A DNA stretch of 64,000 bases. It comes from Ryuthela nishihirai. Taxonomy: Eukaryota > Arthropoda > Arachnida > Araneae > Heptathelidae. Below the pieces are notes generated by a model, which worked only from the letters and a program-made list of their open reading frames with translations, was not told the origin of the DNA and searched no databases. The stretch's first letter is position 1. Every line of letters starts with the position of its first letter. The stretch lies in contig JAWZYU010000005.1 in NCBI GenBank assembly GCA_038380435.1, positions 33,564,001 to 33,628,000 on the forward strand, written 5' to 3'. Below, piece by piece: positions 1 through 12,202 of this stretch. The translations under genes were made by a program, and so were the position numbers.

Positions 1-393
1 ACGGGGCGGGGGTGGCTCAGTTGGTAGTGCGCCAGGCTTGTAATCTGTAGTTCCCAGGTTCGAGTCCCAGCTGGGTCAGCGTTGAGATTTATCTCCGCAA
101 AATTCTCCGCCTTGCCCACAGTCAGTAGGGGACACCGATGGGCTTGGAAAGGCCGCCGTCCATCGGATGGGACGTTAAGCCGTGGCCCCGTGTACGGGAG
201 AGACATACCCTGTGCACATTAAAGAACACACTGGATGGCCTTGACGGGAGGCTACCATCTGTCTCCCAACAGCTGTTCCAGTGGGTCCCCTCCCCCAACC
301 TTCTCTGAGCCTTCGGGGTCCATGTGACCTGGCCATTTAACCCATGGTGTGCAAAAAAGTGCCGTTCAGAGGTAAAACAACCAAACACAACCC
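1..393 (+). mobile_element. SINE-A copy, tRNA-derived (starts before or at window edge)
   Basis: The head (about 4-78) looks like a tRNA: an A-box-like TGGCTCAGTTGGTAG, a B box GGTTCGAGTCC, and the stretch around the anticodon (CTTGTAATCT here, CTCGTAATCT in other copies) resembles elongator tRNA-Met (CTCATAATCT). A tRNA-unrelated body of about 300 bp follows, ending in GGTAAAACAACC. The same unit recurs about 15 times in both orientations, which shows it is a dispersed retroposon. Long open frames across the body recur with every copy and are not genes. I call this family SINE-A in the entries below. Confidence 0.88.
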
Positions 394-714
394 ATCTGTG
401 GGAATGAAGAGAAAAACCTCACTCATTTGCCTTGCTATTTTTTATTGCATTAAGCAGAGCTATTTGCTGAACAAAGCTTTGGTTTTTTCCTCCTCTTAAA
501 TCTGCATATGTCAATATCATAGAAAATCAGTTTTTTCAATATGTTTTGTAGTGGTACTCTACACTGTTTAGCCAAATTATTATGAACACCTATCTAATAC
601 TTCCTACCATGTATCATGGTACAGTTCCCAAAGTTTTCAGTTCTCTGTTCATAGTTCTCATTAAAATTTGTTTTGAAGTACTGTTAGTGGTCATCTCTCT
701 CAGCTGATGAACTG
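394..714. other. AT-rich spacer, nothing recognised
   Basis: Unique AT-rich sequence between SINE-A and the mariner element. No coding, RNA or repeat signal seen. Confidence 0.5.
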
Positions 715-1852
715 TATGAAGGGCATTCAAAAAGTTCTTGACACCTGTCTATAGATTTGCACTTGTTCCTCTGAAGTTAACAAGTTATGACTTGTTTAAA
801 TGCTTGTCTAAACTTGTCATTACATATTAAAAATAAAGAAGATATAATTTTTTTCTTCACTGGTGGCATGTAAAGTTCAGTCTGCAAAATCTGTGCCTTG
901 TTACTATGGAGCCTTCTAAAGACAGGAGAAAGGTTTTACATTTTAACAAGGATGCAGCTTGGGGACGATGCGAAAAAAAATCATGCCGATTTATCACAAA
1001 TATGTGGGGAACATGCCTATTCATATGGCACTGTTACGGAATGATGCACAAAAAAGAAGGATGGTAGAGCTTTGAAGACCTCCCCCTTGCAGGAAGACCA
1101 AAGGAGGGTGTGAACAAGAGAACCATCACTGTTTGTTTGTGAACTCATTAAAGGGACAAGTTCAGGTAATAAGCTTAGTTGTCAGTCTATTGGCACTGTG
1201 GAAACAATTATTCATCAACATTAAAGTTATGAAAGTTCTGTGCCAAATGGGTACCCCATAAACTGACAGAATACCAATAAAGGGCTAGAGTCGACTCATG
1301 CAAGGAAATGCTGGTAATGCTTGAATCCTTCAAAAGAATTCAAAGGAATGCTTGAATCAATTCAAAATAGTTAAACAGACATTGTCACAAGTGATGAGAT
1401 GTGATTTTATTACTATACAACTCCCAGAAATAACAACTATGTTTGGATTGTGGAAGATCAACAACTTTGCAAATCCTCCCAAGATTTTTGCACAAAGAAG
1501 AGAATGTTCATAATTTTTTTCAATTACCTAGGAGTGGTAGCCAAGAACACTTTACCTGAAAAAATGGTTATAAATGGTCAATACTGCACCAACATTGTTT
1601 TGCCCAAAATAGTTAAGGAGATGAAGCAGCAGTCTCCAATAACAGGCGTGTCAAGGGTTCTCCTTCCTTGTGACTGTGTCAATGTTCACAAAACCCAGCA
1701 AGTTATGATCTATCTGGAGCTGCAAAAAATCAAACAACTACCTCATCCTCAATTTTCACCTGATCTTGTGCCATGCGATTTTTAATCGTTTCCAAAAATT
1801 AAAAAGGAACTTGCTGAGAAGCCTTTTTCAAGAATACAAGTCCCTGCAATAT

Positions 1853-1952
1853 GGACATTTTGGCCCTGCTGTAACTGTCCCAACCAACTATAAGTGATGT
1901 TACTGTGAAGTGGAAATGCTAGGAGCAACAGCAGTGCAATTGTGACCTAGTA
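1853..1952 (+). mobile_element. Tc1 fragment (HTH region) inside the mariner
   Basis: About 100 bp here match the stretch around 3676-3777 of the Tc1 copy at 3469-4633 (GGACATTTT, CCCTGCTG, AACTATAAGTGA, AAGTGGAAATGCTAGGAGCA), which encodes the DNA-binding helix-turn-helix. It interrupts the mariner reading frame between its catalytic and C-terminal parts, so it arrived later or was copied in by template switching. Neither Tc1 terminus is present. Confidence 0.75.
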
Positions 1953-2136
1953 ATGCATTCATTCAGAGTTATGGAGTATTCCCCAACAGGAGTACTACCA
2001 AGTGTTCCGTAATTGGCATAGATGTCTGCAACTTTGCATAGATATTGGAGGGGAGTACTTTGAAGGACAGTAAATGTTTTGTTCAGGTAAAAGCGAAATA
2101 GTTTTTGTTCTGTAGATGCATGTCAAGAACTTTTTG

Positions 2137-2589
2137 GATTGGTTGTTTTACCTCTGAGCAGCACTTTTTTCCACAGAATGGCCTAAATGGTCAGATCACA
2201 AGGACCTTCATATCCTTGTGATCTTGCCATTAAATTTTATAATCAAAGACATTAAATTTTTATAGTTGACAGAAGGCTACCATTTATCCTCCAATAGCTG
2301 TTCTAGTGGGTCCCCTCTCCCAACCTTCTCTGAACCTTCGGATCCTTTCCCAAAGGCTACCATCCATTGGATAGGATGCTAAACTGTGGCCCTGTGTGCA
2401 GGGTATGGCTCTCCTGCACACAGGGCCACAGCTTAGCATCTGCCTTTCCAAGCCCATCAGTGTTTCATACTGACTGGGCAGGGTGGGGAGTTTTGTGGAG
2501 AAAAATCTCAACACTACCCAGCTGGGACTCGAACCTGGGAACTGCAGATTACAAGCCTGTGCACTACTGACTGAGCCACCCCTACCCCA
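2137..2589 (-). mobile_element. SINE-A inserted in the mariner 3' terminal repeat, 12-bp TSD
   Basis: The tRNA-like head is at the right end on the minus strand (B-box complement GGACTCGAACC near 2525). The direct repeat AAGAACTTTTTG flanks the insertion at 2125-2136 and 2590-2601, and the interrupted sequence is the mariner inverted repeat. At 453 bp it is longer than other copies and diverged. The body contains a partly inverted internal segment around 2367-2450 (two facing copies of the tAGCATCTGCC / cacaGGGCCACAG stretch). Confidence 0.85.
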
Positions 2590-2614
2590 AAGAACTTTTT
2601 GAATGCCCCTCATA

Positions 2615-3468
2615 ACAGCTCTGTTTTGTCACACGGTTCATGCGAACAAACACCTGCCAGAGCCTTTTTCCTCTCACATTTGCCATGATTGGCAGACATT
2701 TTTTTAGGTTGTTACCATTCTCCATATACTTGGGATACTGTGCCACAAGATTTTCTACTGAGTTTTATTACAGATGCTCCAACAAGAGCTCTCTTTCAAA
2801 GCCAGTCAGATCAATCTTTTTATCCAAGTCCCACTTTGCTTTCCACCGTGCATTACTAAGAGCTGACTGTAAACTTTAATTCCACGATTTTTGATGGTCA
2901 TTTGACTGGGAGAAAAACAAACTGCCCACAGAAAGACATTAAATTTTATAGTTAAACACACAGAAATAGCATCATCAGGTAAAATACCAGTGTTCATATA
3001 TCATTTAACCATTATTCACTGGTAATCACTTGCAGTTTCATGATTTATTAACATCCTTAAACTATAATTTCGTCCTATTTAAAATTAATATATGCCATTA
3101 AATCTACTACCACTGAGCCGTTTTTGAAGAACTATGGTATTATTAATTAAAAAGGTATGAACATTTCATTTTGCTTAGAATTTAATTTCTTGATTGCAGG
3201 CTCCCTTATCCTAAGAACTGATTGTAGAAGACCCTAGTATTTTGAAGAAGAAAAAAGACAAATGCTATAATACAACTGTTATTTTATGTAGAAATATGTT
3301 CCTTACCTAAATCTAAAATATGCAGAAGAAAGCTATAAGAGTAATTCTGGTTTTACATCCATCATTTCTAAAGAGTTTGGTCCCAGAGAAATTGTGCAGC
3401 CTCTCTTACTGGCAGAAAACTGGGGGGTTTCTATAATCACCTACTTGAATAAGGAAGGATTATATATA
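2615..3468. other. Spacer, nothing recognised
   Basis: AT-rich sequence with only short chance open frames. No family resemblance seen. Confidence 0.45.
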
Positions 3469-4633
3469 CACTGTCTGATCAAAAGTATCCAGACACCCTT
3501 CTGAGTAGTGGATTCGTCCATATATGCCACAGTCATGGCCCAAACAGGTATAAAAGGACACACATGCTGGCAAACCTCATAGACATGCATGAACAGGAGA
3601 ATGGGCCATACAGCAGAGCTCAGTGATTTTCATTGTGGCATAGTCATAGGATGCCACCTTAGCAACAAGTCAGTTCGGGACATTTTGACCCTGCTGCAGC
3701 TGTCCCAATCAACTATAAGTGAAGTTATTGTAAAGTGGAAATGCTAGGAGCAACAGCAGTGCAACTGTGACCCAGTAGGTCATGTAAAATGACAGAGCAG
3801 GACCGCTGAGTGCTTAAGCAGATGGTATGACAAAATCACCTGTCTTCGGTTGCAATACTCACCACAGAGTTCCAAAATGCCTCTCTGGGAACAATGCCAG
3901 CACCAAAACAGTTCACACAAGCTGCAGGAAATGGGTTTCCATGGCTGAGCAGCCACACACAAGCTTCACATCAACAAGATCAATGCCAAGCATAGGTTGG
4001 AGTGGTGTAAAGCATGGCAGCAGGGGAACTGCGTTCTCTGGAGTGATTAATTGTGCTTCACCATCTGGCAGTCCAACAAATGAGTCTGGGTGTGGAGGAT
4101 GCCAGGTGAATGCTACCTACCTGACTGTGTTGTGCCAACTGTAAAGTTTGGTGGAGAAGGCATCATCTGGGGCATTTTTAATGGTTCGGGCTGGGCCTCC
4201 TAGTTTCAGTGAAAGGGACTCTGAACACAGCGACCTATTATGACATTTAGGGCAATTCTGTGCTCCCAACTTTATGGCAGCAGTTCGGTGAAGACCCTTT
4301 CCTGTACCAACATGACAAAGCAGGTGCTGTGAAAGAATGGTTTGATGAGATGGGTGTGGAAGAACTTGACTGGCCTGCACAGAGCCCTGATCTGAACCCC
4401 ATGGAACACCGACTGCAAGCCAGGCCAAACTGCCCAACATCAGTACCAACCTCACTAATTTTTTGGGGGGGCAGAATGGCAAGCAATTCCCGCAGCAATG
4501 TACCAAAATCTAGTGGAAAGCCTCTCCCACAGATTGGAGGCTGTGATAGCAGCAAAGAGTGGACCAACGCAATATTAATTCCTTTCCTATTACTGGGAGA
4601 TTATGGATGAGTGCCTGGATACTTTTGATCATA
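3469..4633 (+). mobile_element. Tc1-like transposon fossil, copy 1 (Tc1-A)
   Basis: It starts CACTGTCTGATCAAAAGTAT after a TA and ends in the inverted counterpart ATACTTTTGATCATA. The plus strand keeps transposase pieces. An N-terminal helix-turn-helix has ELSDFHCG, then SVRDILTLLQLSQSTIS near 3615-3745. A C-terminal catalytic piece has WPAQSPDLNPMEH at about 4371-4410, the DD34E third-acid region of Tc1. Several frameshifts and stops make it non-coding. A second copy in the opposite orientation lies at 29092-30232. Confidence 0.88.
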
Positions 4634-5529
4634 AGAAATTCGGTTTTGAAATGCTGAGGGGGGGGGGGGGGGTCAGCTCCTTGGATAATGGTAGTCTGTA
4701 ATTAAATTCTTATCAAAATTATATTTTTAATAGAATGGTTGAAACACAAATCCTAATTCACAAAATTTCTTCTCTACATCACTGAAGGTGTTCTTTTACG
4801 TTGACTTGAAATTTGTAAACATTTATGTTGCTTACTCTTACATTCTGTCTAGAGAGAGTGCCTTTTTTCTTATATGAAAGGATGTTGTTTAATGTGGTTT
4901 GTATATTGTAATTTTATGTTTGTGTCGTTCAAAAATACTTTTTCTCATCTCTGTAAGCAAATACCCAATGAAAATGGCATGAGAAAAAAAGACGCACATT
5001 CTAACACAACTGAGTGAAACATCTGAGATCTTTGTGTATAAACTCTCTGCATTCAAACCATTTGATTAGCTGAAAATCACATTTGTGCAAACAAAGTGAA
5101 GGATGTCTGCAAAGGGAGATGAGAAAGATCGCATTGTTAGGGGAGCAGCCAATTCCTAAAGTGCACTACCATGTTTTATAAAAGTTGAGGTGATCTGTTT
5201 GTTCCAAACATGTTGTTATACAGCTTTCCCATCAAACATCAGAAACAGCAAAAATCTTGAAAATGATTTAAAAAAAAGGGGGGGGGGGGGGGAGATAAAG
5301 GAAAAAAAAAAAACTAAGAGAATCAGAGAACCCACTGATTTTTGTTTTAGTATACTGAGACTATAGAAATTCAGTGGTAATTTACTGAAGTTCTTTTTAG
5401 TTCGTTAAAGCTTACTTACTAAATATAATGGTTTTATAGCATTCATTGATTGTTTAAATTTGTCTAAAGTAGTATCAAGTAAATATGCACACTCAGAAAC
5501 CCAATATTTTATTAGAAATATTTTTAGCA
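4634..5529. other. AT-rich spacer with two poly-G tracts
   Basis: No gene seen. G runs of about 14-15 bases lie at 4658-4672 and 5279-5292. Confidence 0.5.
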
Positions 5530-5590
5530 TGTCAGACCTCTGTGGCAAGCAGCTGCTTGAGGAGGTATTTATTTTATTTTTTATTTAACT
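5530..5590 (+). mobile_element. SINE-B 3'-end fragment
   Basis: Only the last 60 bp of SINE-B are present (CAGACCTCTGTGGCAAGCAG, then GCTGCTTGAGGAGG and an A/T tail). This is the 5'-truncated form expected of target-primed retroposition. Confidence 0.75.
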
Positions 5591-5867
5591 GAAATAACAG
5601 AATCATCAAATAAAATTATATTTAGCATTTTTGAGAGATCATACATAGGTGTAGTGTCCTGGCCTCTCCCTTTTTGATGTAAATTTAATAAATTTTGCCA
5701 TCATAGTCATATTTTCTATAATTATATATCATAATTGTTTGAGAACAATAATGTAATTGAACTTTGCTCTAAGACTTTAATATATGTCTTATGGAAACAA
5801 CGCCCACTCCAAAATACAAGGTCATTATAAAGAATACCCATATTTTGAAGTGCTATATTTTATTACG

Positions 5868-6075
5868 CTGTCCAGTGGCTGAGTGGTTAGCATGCTTGGC
5901 TACTGATCTAAGGGACCTGGGTTCGAGCCCCAGGTAAGGCATGGATGTGCATACTCTTTTTCTGCTGAGGTCCCACCATCCTCACAGACTTACTGTGGCG
6001 TATTAAACTGACAGACTCCTGTCAGTTGTCTGTGGCAAGCAGCTGGTTGAGGAGGTATTTATTTATTTATTATAT
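5868..6075 (+). mobile_element. SINE-B copy, tRNA-derived
   Basis: The head resembles a tRNA, with A-box-like TGGCTGAGTGGTTAGC and B box GGGTTCGAGCCCC. A body of about 100 bp follows (TCTGCTGAGGTCC, ACTGACAG, CTCCTGTCAG), ending in GCAAGCAGCTGGTTGAGGAGG and a TATTTATTT tail. I call this family SINE-B; about eleven copies or fragments are in this window, on both strands. Confidence 0.85.
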
Positions 6076-9000
6076 TTTATTAAGTAACAGAATTAATTGT
6101 GTGTCCAAAATTTCAAGAAACTAAAAGTGTAATGTCTTAAATGCCAAATTTTCAAATCACTGGATTGGTAAAGATGAACCGATCTTGTGGCCCCCAAGAA
6201 GTCCAAATATGATACCATTGAACTTCTTTTTTTGGGGGGGGATACATTAAAAACGTCTTTTATTCCACAAAAATTCTTAATTTACAGCATTTAAAGCAAA
6301 GAATCGCTACAGCTCTTGGAAGTGTTACATGCTGATCTGAGTGTAGACAGATGTTAAATATCACACTACCAATGGCACTCATATTGAAGTCTGTTAACCA
6401 CAAAATTAAACTTTGTGTTTCAATATTTTATGCACTCTAATACTTTTGTTACTTAATTATTTAATGAAAGTACTTTAAAATTGGGTATTCTTTTGTAATG
6501 ACCCTGTCATATATGTGTGTGTGTGTGTAAGGTAATACTTAAGTACTATGATCACTGCACTTAAAATTTATGCATTTCATTATCTTTTCTAGTTAATTTA
6601 TTACTGGCAAACATCTAAACCCATTAATATTTGTAACTTTATAAACCATTAATTTAGCTTTTTTTTTTCTTCTAGAAGTGCCAGTCTATACATCCAAATG
6701 ATGTAACATATCAGGGCAGTCCTCTTGCATGAAGAGCCACTGTTAGTTTATATAGCCAAGTTCCAAGCCAAGCCTCTGTGCTCAAGTTGCGTCCTTTAGT
6801 GTGATGAGCAGGTGTTTGCAGCACCTGAAGCATTGACTTCATTCATCAGTCCTTGTACATAGCATATACTGCCAGTGGACAGTGTGGAATGTTGCCAGCT
6901 AACTGATACTACTGGATGCATGCAGCACAGTACATCGTCACTTTGAGTGGTATGCCCAAGAACTGCTCCAATATTACACTTTCTTCCATTCACAGATAGA
7001 AACCTTTGCCAAGGTTTCACCAGCTGCTGTCCAGCCTCACTGTGTGTGTGTGTTGTGTATGTATGGGTGTGCACATGCTTGTGTGTGTGCTTGTGTGCAT
7101 GCCCTGAATCTTCATGATGTCCTCTGGTGTACATTTCATTTGGGAACAGAATTTTCATCATCATTATGAAAGAATATGAAGTGAAGAAAAAACTAGGCAG
7201 CTGTGCAGACCTTATTTAGTGGTGAGTACGTTTTGTGTCAAAGTCAGTCAGTCCAACAGCTACAGAACAACCGTATGGCAAAAAAATGTTCCATGGCAGC
7301 TTATAAGAATGGAAGGATTTATATTTATAGCATACAGAATTATTCTACAAGAATAGCTGCCCTAAACCTCTTCGTATCATATTTTTTTAAGTAACATAAT
7401 TCATATTTCACTATCCTTCTCCAAAGATTAAACATCCTGTTACAAAACTGGACAGATAAAGCAAGCAAAGTATGGAAGGTGTACAGACTTGTATCCTGAA
7501 GCACAGGAAATTATCTGTAACATAGACTTTCTAGTTGCAATCGTTTGGTACTAATCTGATCTATGTAATGATGGATTTTAATGTTTTGTATGTTGAAATG
7601 ATTTGTAATTTATGTAATGGGAACTCTTGTGCAGACATTAATATAGACATATTTCATGGAAGAGATATGAAAACGAAACATTTGTACTTCTTCATCACTG
7701 TCTCAATACAGCTCGCACCATAAAAAGGTGTATGAGAAATCTTAATTTTAATTTCCTTTCTGTATAAGAAATTTAATATATTGATGTAAAAGCCTTACTC
7801 TTATAAAAACGAATTCTCAAATCTAGTTTTCATGCATTTAGTTTTTCTCAAAATTTTCCTCAGCATTGGTAACTTTTTGCTGTAGGATCAGGTAGAGACA
7901 TGCGAAATTCAGTTTTAAGGTATAGAATTGCAACTGTAGATTTTATTTTTTAGACTGATTGTAGATGTTTCTAATATGTTTGGTTTTTCATATCTATTTG
8001 AAAGAATTTGGAAATCTAAATGTCAATAATTGTATTTCATATTTTCTTGCAGACAGTGAATATATTTCAAAGTGCATATAATAATTATTATATGATAGCA
8101 GAGCTGTATTGTTGAAATACACCTCAAAAACAGTTTGAAACACAAACTACAAATTCTGCCTGTACTTTATTTTCCTCACAGTTAAAATTTTATCTATTTA
8201 AATTCTGTTTATAACAGTAAAATTTACAAAGCTAAATTCAGTTTACTTGCATGAAACTATTATTCATTCTCTGCTATCTGCTACTTTACTCCGTTTACTC
8301 AGTTTTTTGTTACTAAGTTGCACTATCTTAATTAGTTACTATCATAAATAAAATGTTTTTACCATAAAAATGTTTTGTGCTTCAGAATATTTAGTAATGT
8401 GTAAATATTATGACTCTTCGGCATTAACAACTTTCTTAAATGAGAAATGTGAACCAGCCATCAAACAATGCCTATTTGTTGTGTTTTGTCAATATGGAAA
8501 GTGCGGTATAAGTTTAATATTAGGAACCCTTGAGGTTTCATTAGAAATTTTTTGTAGTATAGACTCTTCCTTACTGTTGGTCAATTATAAGAACCAGTAT
8601 ACTTGTTTCTATAAATATAGCCCACAATAGTAACACGTTTTTGCTAAATGATTCAATAACAAGATTCAGCCAAAAATGGCTTGATTTTTCACTGTTATAT
8701 CCGTACATTGTGCTACTTTTGGAAACATATGCTACTAAAGTTTGTATTGCAATTAACAAAAAATCTGTTTTAATATGTGGCAGAGTTAAAAAATATTTTC
8801 AGTTGATAATTAAATCTGCTAATGGTAAAGAAATTATGTGTGTGACTGTTATCTGTTACATTGTTTAAAAGCACGCAGAAAATAAAACTTGTGATTCCTG
8901 AGTTATAACTCTCTTAATTTATTTGGGGGTGTATATTTTTCCCCAGTTTAATTCTTTGAAGTCTAATAAGCTATTTTTAATTTCTTCCAGTTGCAGATAC

Positions 9001-10445
9001 TATTGTATAAACTTTCAATCATGTATGAAATTTCTAATAAATTCCACTTTTGGAATGCAATTATATTGGCAGTGTATATATTTGTTTTTGTTTATATCAC
9101 ATGGCATTGTGTGGCTCTCATCTGTTGTAAGTATTAAATATAACCAGTTGGCTTATTAAGCACTACAACAGTTTCAAACGTGTCTATCATACTCTAAATG
9201 GTGTTTGGATGTAATAATATAAAGCCATCACCTTTCATAAACATAGATCATTTATGATAAGTCTCCAGTGACATAGAGAATTTTTTTCGTTGAATCATTT
9301 GACTGGCCAATAAAATGATATCTTGAATGTAAACTGTAATAATCAATTATTACATGAGCTAAGTTGTTTATAAGGTAAACCAGTTTATTTTTCCAAGTAT
9401 ATGAATTTCTGTAATGAGATACTGGGGAAAATAGTTGTCTACAGGTTAAGAAATTTCTCAAAAATATTATTAGTTAAATCTGTATTTAGATTATATGATA
9501 TTTTCCTAAGTGTAAGTAAACTTTATTATCCCAGAATGTTGTAAAAGTTTCAGTGAATATCAATCTTCAAACAGCCAATCTCCTCTTTGACCAGTAATTT
9601 TCTTTAATTTTTTTAAAGAAAAACAAAAAAAAAACTACAGGATGAAGATAATCTTGAAGCTCTATCAGACTTCCCATGGTTTCGTACACAATATACCTAC
9701 ACAAATACACAACCATGCCATCCCAGGACTGAATCCCAGACCCTGGCAGCCACAGTACACTGTATGCCAGTGCAATACTACTTGTACTTCCAAGGTGGCA
9801 TGGTAAATTTAAATAGGGTTAATTTAAGATTTTAGTAGGGTTAAATTCAGTAGATATGTTGGTTTTGTCTCATTACTTGTGCAACAAAAATTTATAAGGA
9901 GGAAACAGGATTGGTAAAAAGATTATGGGCTGATAACATATAATTGTACATATCTGAAAGCTGGTTACTTGTTGTACATAACCTCAACAATGATATTATT
10001 ATGAACACTTATTTAGTATCATGTAGACATGTATATAGCATCCGTTATATGCGACAGCACTAGATGGTGAGAATGTTTCTCAGGTATATATATATAGGGA
10101 AAGTGTCATAATTCCTGTGCAGGAAACAGAAGATTTCATAAACTACAGATCCCTTTGAAGCACATCCCAAAAATATTTAATTGGATTCCGTTCTAAAGAT
10201 GCGAGATTGAATTTCATTAACTGTCTTAAACATACCATCATAGTCCTAAGGAATGATGATAAAAATTTCCATGTACTAATATATTTTTACCACACAAGAT
10301 GAATCCATTGCATTATACAGTCAAACAAGTTTATAATAACTTGAAGAAAAGCTAAAAAACTTTGTTCATAACTTCCCCATAAGAAATATTTATAAAAAAG
10401 TTGAAAAGGAAATATATTTTGTCTAAACACAAATAATAAAAACTA
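6076..10445. other. Long unique AT-rich region, no gene recognised
   Basis: About 4.4 kb without a recognisable transposon or gene. Simple (GT)n runs occur near 6514-6530 and 7038-7110, and the latter creates a His/Thr-rich false frame on the minus strand. Open frames at 8370-8630, 8641-8868 and 8923-9159 are AT-rich and show no motifs. The region could hold untranslated or intronic sequence of an unseen gene, but nothing proves this. A weak B-box-like stretch (complement GGATTCAGTCC) lies near 9726. Confidence 0.45.
7038..7110. repeat. TG-rich microsatellite
   Basis: Imperfect TG dinucleotide repeats with interruptions. On the minus strand they read as a spurious His/Thr-rich peptide. Confidence 0.8.
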
Positions 10446-10622
10446 AATGCTACTGATCTACGGGACCTGGGTTCGAGCCCCGGTTAAGGCATGGCTGTTT
10501 GTGTCGTTTTTCTGCTGAGGTCCTGCCATCCTCTCAGACCTTCTACTGTGGCATATAAACTGACAGGCTCCTGTCAGACCTCTGTGGCAAGCAGCTGCTT
10601 GAGGGGGTATTTATTTTTTTTA
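10446..10622 (+). mobile_element. SINE-B copy, 5'-truncated
   Basis: It begins at ACTGATCTACGGGACC, just upstream of the B box (GGGTTCGAGCCCC), and keeps the full body and the GCAGCTGCTTGAGGGGGTA end with a T-rich tail. The A-box half of the tRNA head is missing. Confidence 0.85.
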
Positions 10623-10634
10623 TAAATGTTCGAA

Positions 10635-10718
10635 ATATACTGCTCACAAAACTTAGGGGATATTTCAAAATGAATATGAAGCGATAAAAATATTCCCTAA
10701 TTTTTGTGAGCAGTATAT
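10635..10718. mobile_element. Short Tc1/mariner-type MITE
   Basis: An 84-bp unit with inverted ends. The left end reads ATATACTGCTCACAAAA then CTTAGGGGATATTT. The right end reads AAATATTCCCTAATTTTTG then TGAGCAGTATAT. TA-rich edges fit TA-targeting transposition. It lies directly between a SINE-B tail and the large hairpin at 10725. Confidence 0.75.
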
Positions 10719-10724
10719 ACTTTA

Positions 10725-10905
10725 TTCAAGTGAAAAAGAAAAAAAAGTGTGTTAGAGACATGGTTTATTAAAACTAAGTACAAGTGTTAAATTAAATCTG
10801 AGTTTCAGTAACTGATACCTACTGAAACTCAGATTTAATTTAACACTTGTACTTAGTTTTAATAAACCGTGTCTCTAACACACTTTTTTTTCTTTTTCAC
10901 TTGAA
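10725..10905. repeat. Near-perfect 86-bp-arm inverted repeat (hairpin)
   Basis: Left arm 10725-10810 and right arm 10820-10905 are reverse complements with one visible mismatch (ACATGG against ACACGG) around a 9-base loop. Arms begin and end TTCAAGTGAAAAAG / CTTTTTCACTTGAA. No transposon terminus or coding content is seen, so it may be a snap-back duplication or an assembly artefact. Confidence 0.9.
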
Positions 10906-11944
10906 GCAGTACCTCTTGATTTTGTAAAGTTCCATCAAAATACTTTATTTTTTTAAATTGTTGATAAAAGAGTTGGTGGAATTACATATACCACGGGAAT
11001 ATCAGCTTTCTTTTGGTCTTCCTTACATTTTTGTTACGATTTCCCTTTCTCTGCAAAATTAAAAATTTTTCATTTGACATCAATGCAAAATTACCTAGTC
11101 ACTCACTGTTAACAAATAACAGAATGAAAACAAAATGCTTTTGCTTAACATGAGCCCAGAATTCATAAAAGACAAAGTGAGCAATATATGTGATTGTTTT
11201 CTTGCCCTACCACCAAAACAATGAAATTCCTAAGCGAGTTTATCCCGTTACCTGTTCGCTATTCGCCAGTCCTTTAGGAATTTAAATAAAATCACAAAGC
11301 CAGGAAGTCCTTAGGAACACTCTGGATGTCTGACAATAACCAGACTGACAAGTTTCGTTGTTTAACTGACCTTTTTTTTATTACAACAGAGGACAGAGAA
11401 GAATCCTAGAAGCTACTCTTAGCTTTTACAGGCCTTCTCATACAAGGACATATACCCTACTAAGACCGAAGTCACTGCTGGCCACTGCCTCAGTTAGAGC
11501 TAACGCAGAACAGAAAATTTGCCCTAACCACTATGCCAGTTAAGACCTTGTTCACTATAGTTTATTCATTTGGAATTTTTCTGCTAATCCAGCACCTGAG
11601 GTGTTACATAGAGCGTCAGTGATTCAATTGGAGATCTTAATGACTTTTCCTAGGTCAATAAACTTCCTCCCCCACCTAAGAAGACAGGACATATTCTGCA
11701 TTACAGACGCATCAGAAACCCCCCAGAAGTCGGATCACAGTTATCTTGAAACTTAAGATGGCTTTGAAAAATATAAAAGAATTAACTGTTCAATATGCTC
11801 TGACTAAAGACTACTTAAGAACGAAAAAGGTTATATCAGTAAAGAATGGAAAACATATTCTTAATAAAAAAAAAGTGTATATAATATAGTTTCAAAACTC
11901 AAATAAAGGGGAATGGGCATGGCTTTGTTATAGCCATAATTTCA
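10906..11944. other. Spacer, nothing recognised
   Basis: Moderately complex sequence, less AT-rich around 11220-11560, without a recognisable open frame or repeat partner in this window. Confidence 0.4.
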
Positions 11945-12130
11945 TTATTATTAACTTCGTAAACAGGTTTGACTATCTTTTCTGCCTCCAAACCCTAACA
12001 CTGCCATCTGCATGGAAACTTAGGTTCATGAACCATAATTCATTGAACCAGCCAACATTTTTTAGGCCTTAGGTGTCCAGTTTTGGCACTTCTTACACCA
12101 CTGCAGCAGGTTTAGTTTGATTCTTTGAAG
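11945..12130 (-). mobile_element. Tc1-like transposase fragment
   Basis: Minus-strand translation gives LLQWCKKCQNWTP in one frame and LSFHADGSVRVWRQKR in another. These fit the family patterns RLxWCxxHxxWT and DESxFxxxxxDGxxRVWRRxxE around the first catalytic Asp of Tc1-like transposases. The piece is short, frameshifted and has no terminal repeats. Assignment rests on these two motifs only. Confidence 0.55.
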
Positions 12131-12202
12131 TCATACACTTTTACATAGAATTGCACCTCAGAAAGGGTATCCTTTATACGAAAATTTTTTTATAACTACA
12201 GG

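Larger units (their letters stand above)
717..2612 (+). mobile_element. mariner-like DNA transposon fossil with nested insertions
   Basis: Terminal inverted repeats TGAAGGGCATTC (717-728) and GAATGCCCCTCA (2601-2612) are each flanked by the TA target dinucleotide (715-716 and 2613-2614). Removing the SINE-A and Tc1 insertions leaves about 1.3 kb, the usual mariner length. Transposase remnants are on the plus strand. A frame at 1450-1785 ends in HPQFSPDLVPCDF, the mariner third-Asp region (family pattern HPPYSPDLAPxDF). A C-terminal piece with EYYQVFRNWHRC and CIDIGGEYFEG follows the Tc1 fragment. Stops and frameshifts break the gene, so it cannot make an intact transposase. Confidence 0.85.

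Noticed and set aside
5..78. Functional tRNA genes at the SINE heads
   Set aside because: Each is followed by a repeated SINE body, and the acceptor stems do not pair properly.
6796..7164. His/Thr-rich minus-strand frame
   Set aside because: Produced by TG microsatellite repeats.
8370..9159. Three consecutive plus-strand frames that could be a gene
   Set aside because: AT-driven composition, no motif, separate frames without convincing splice sites.
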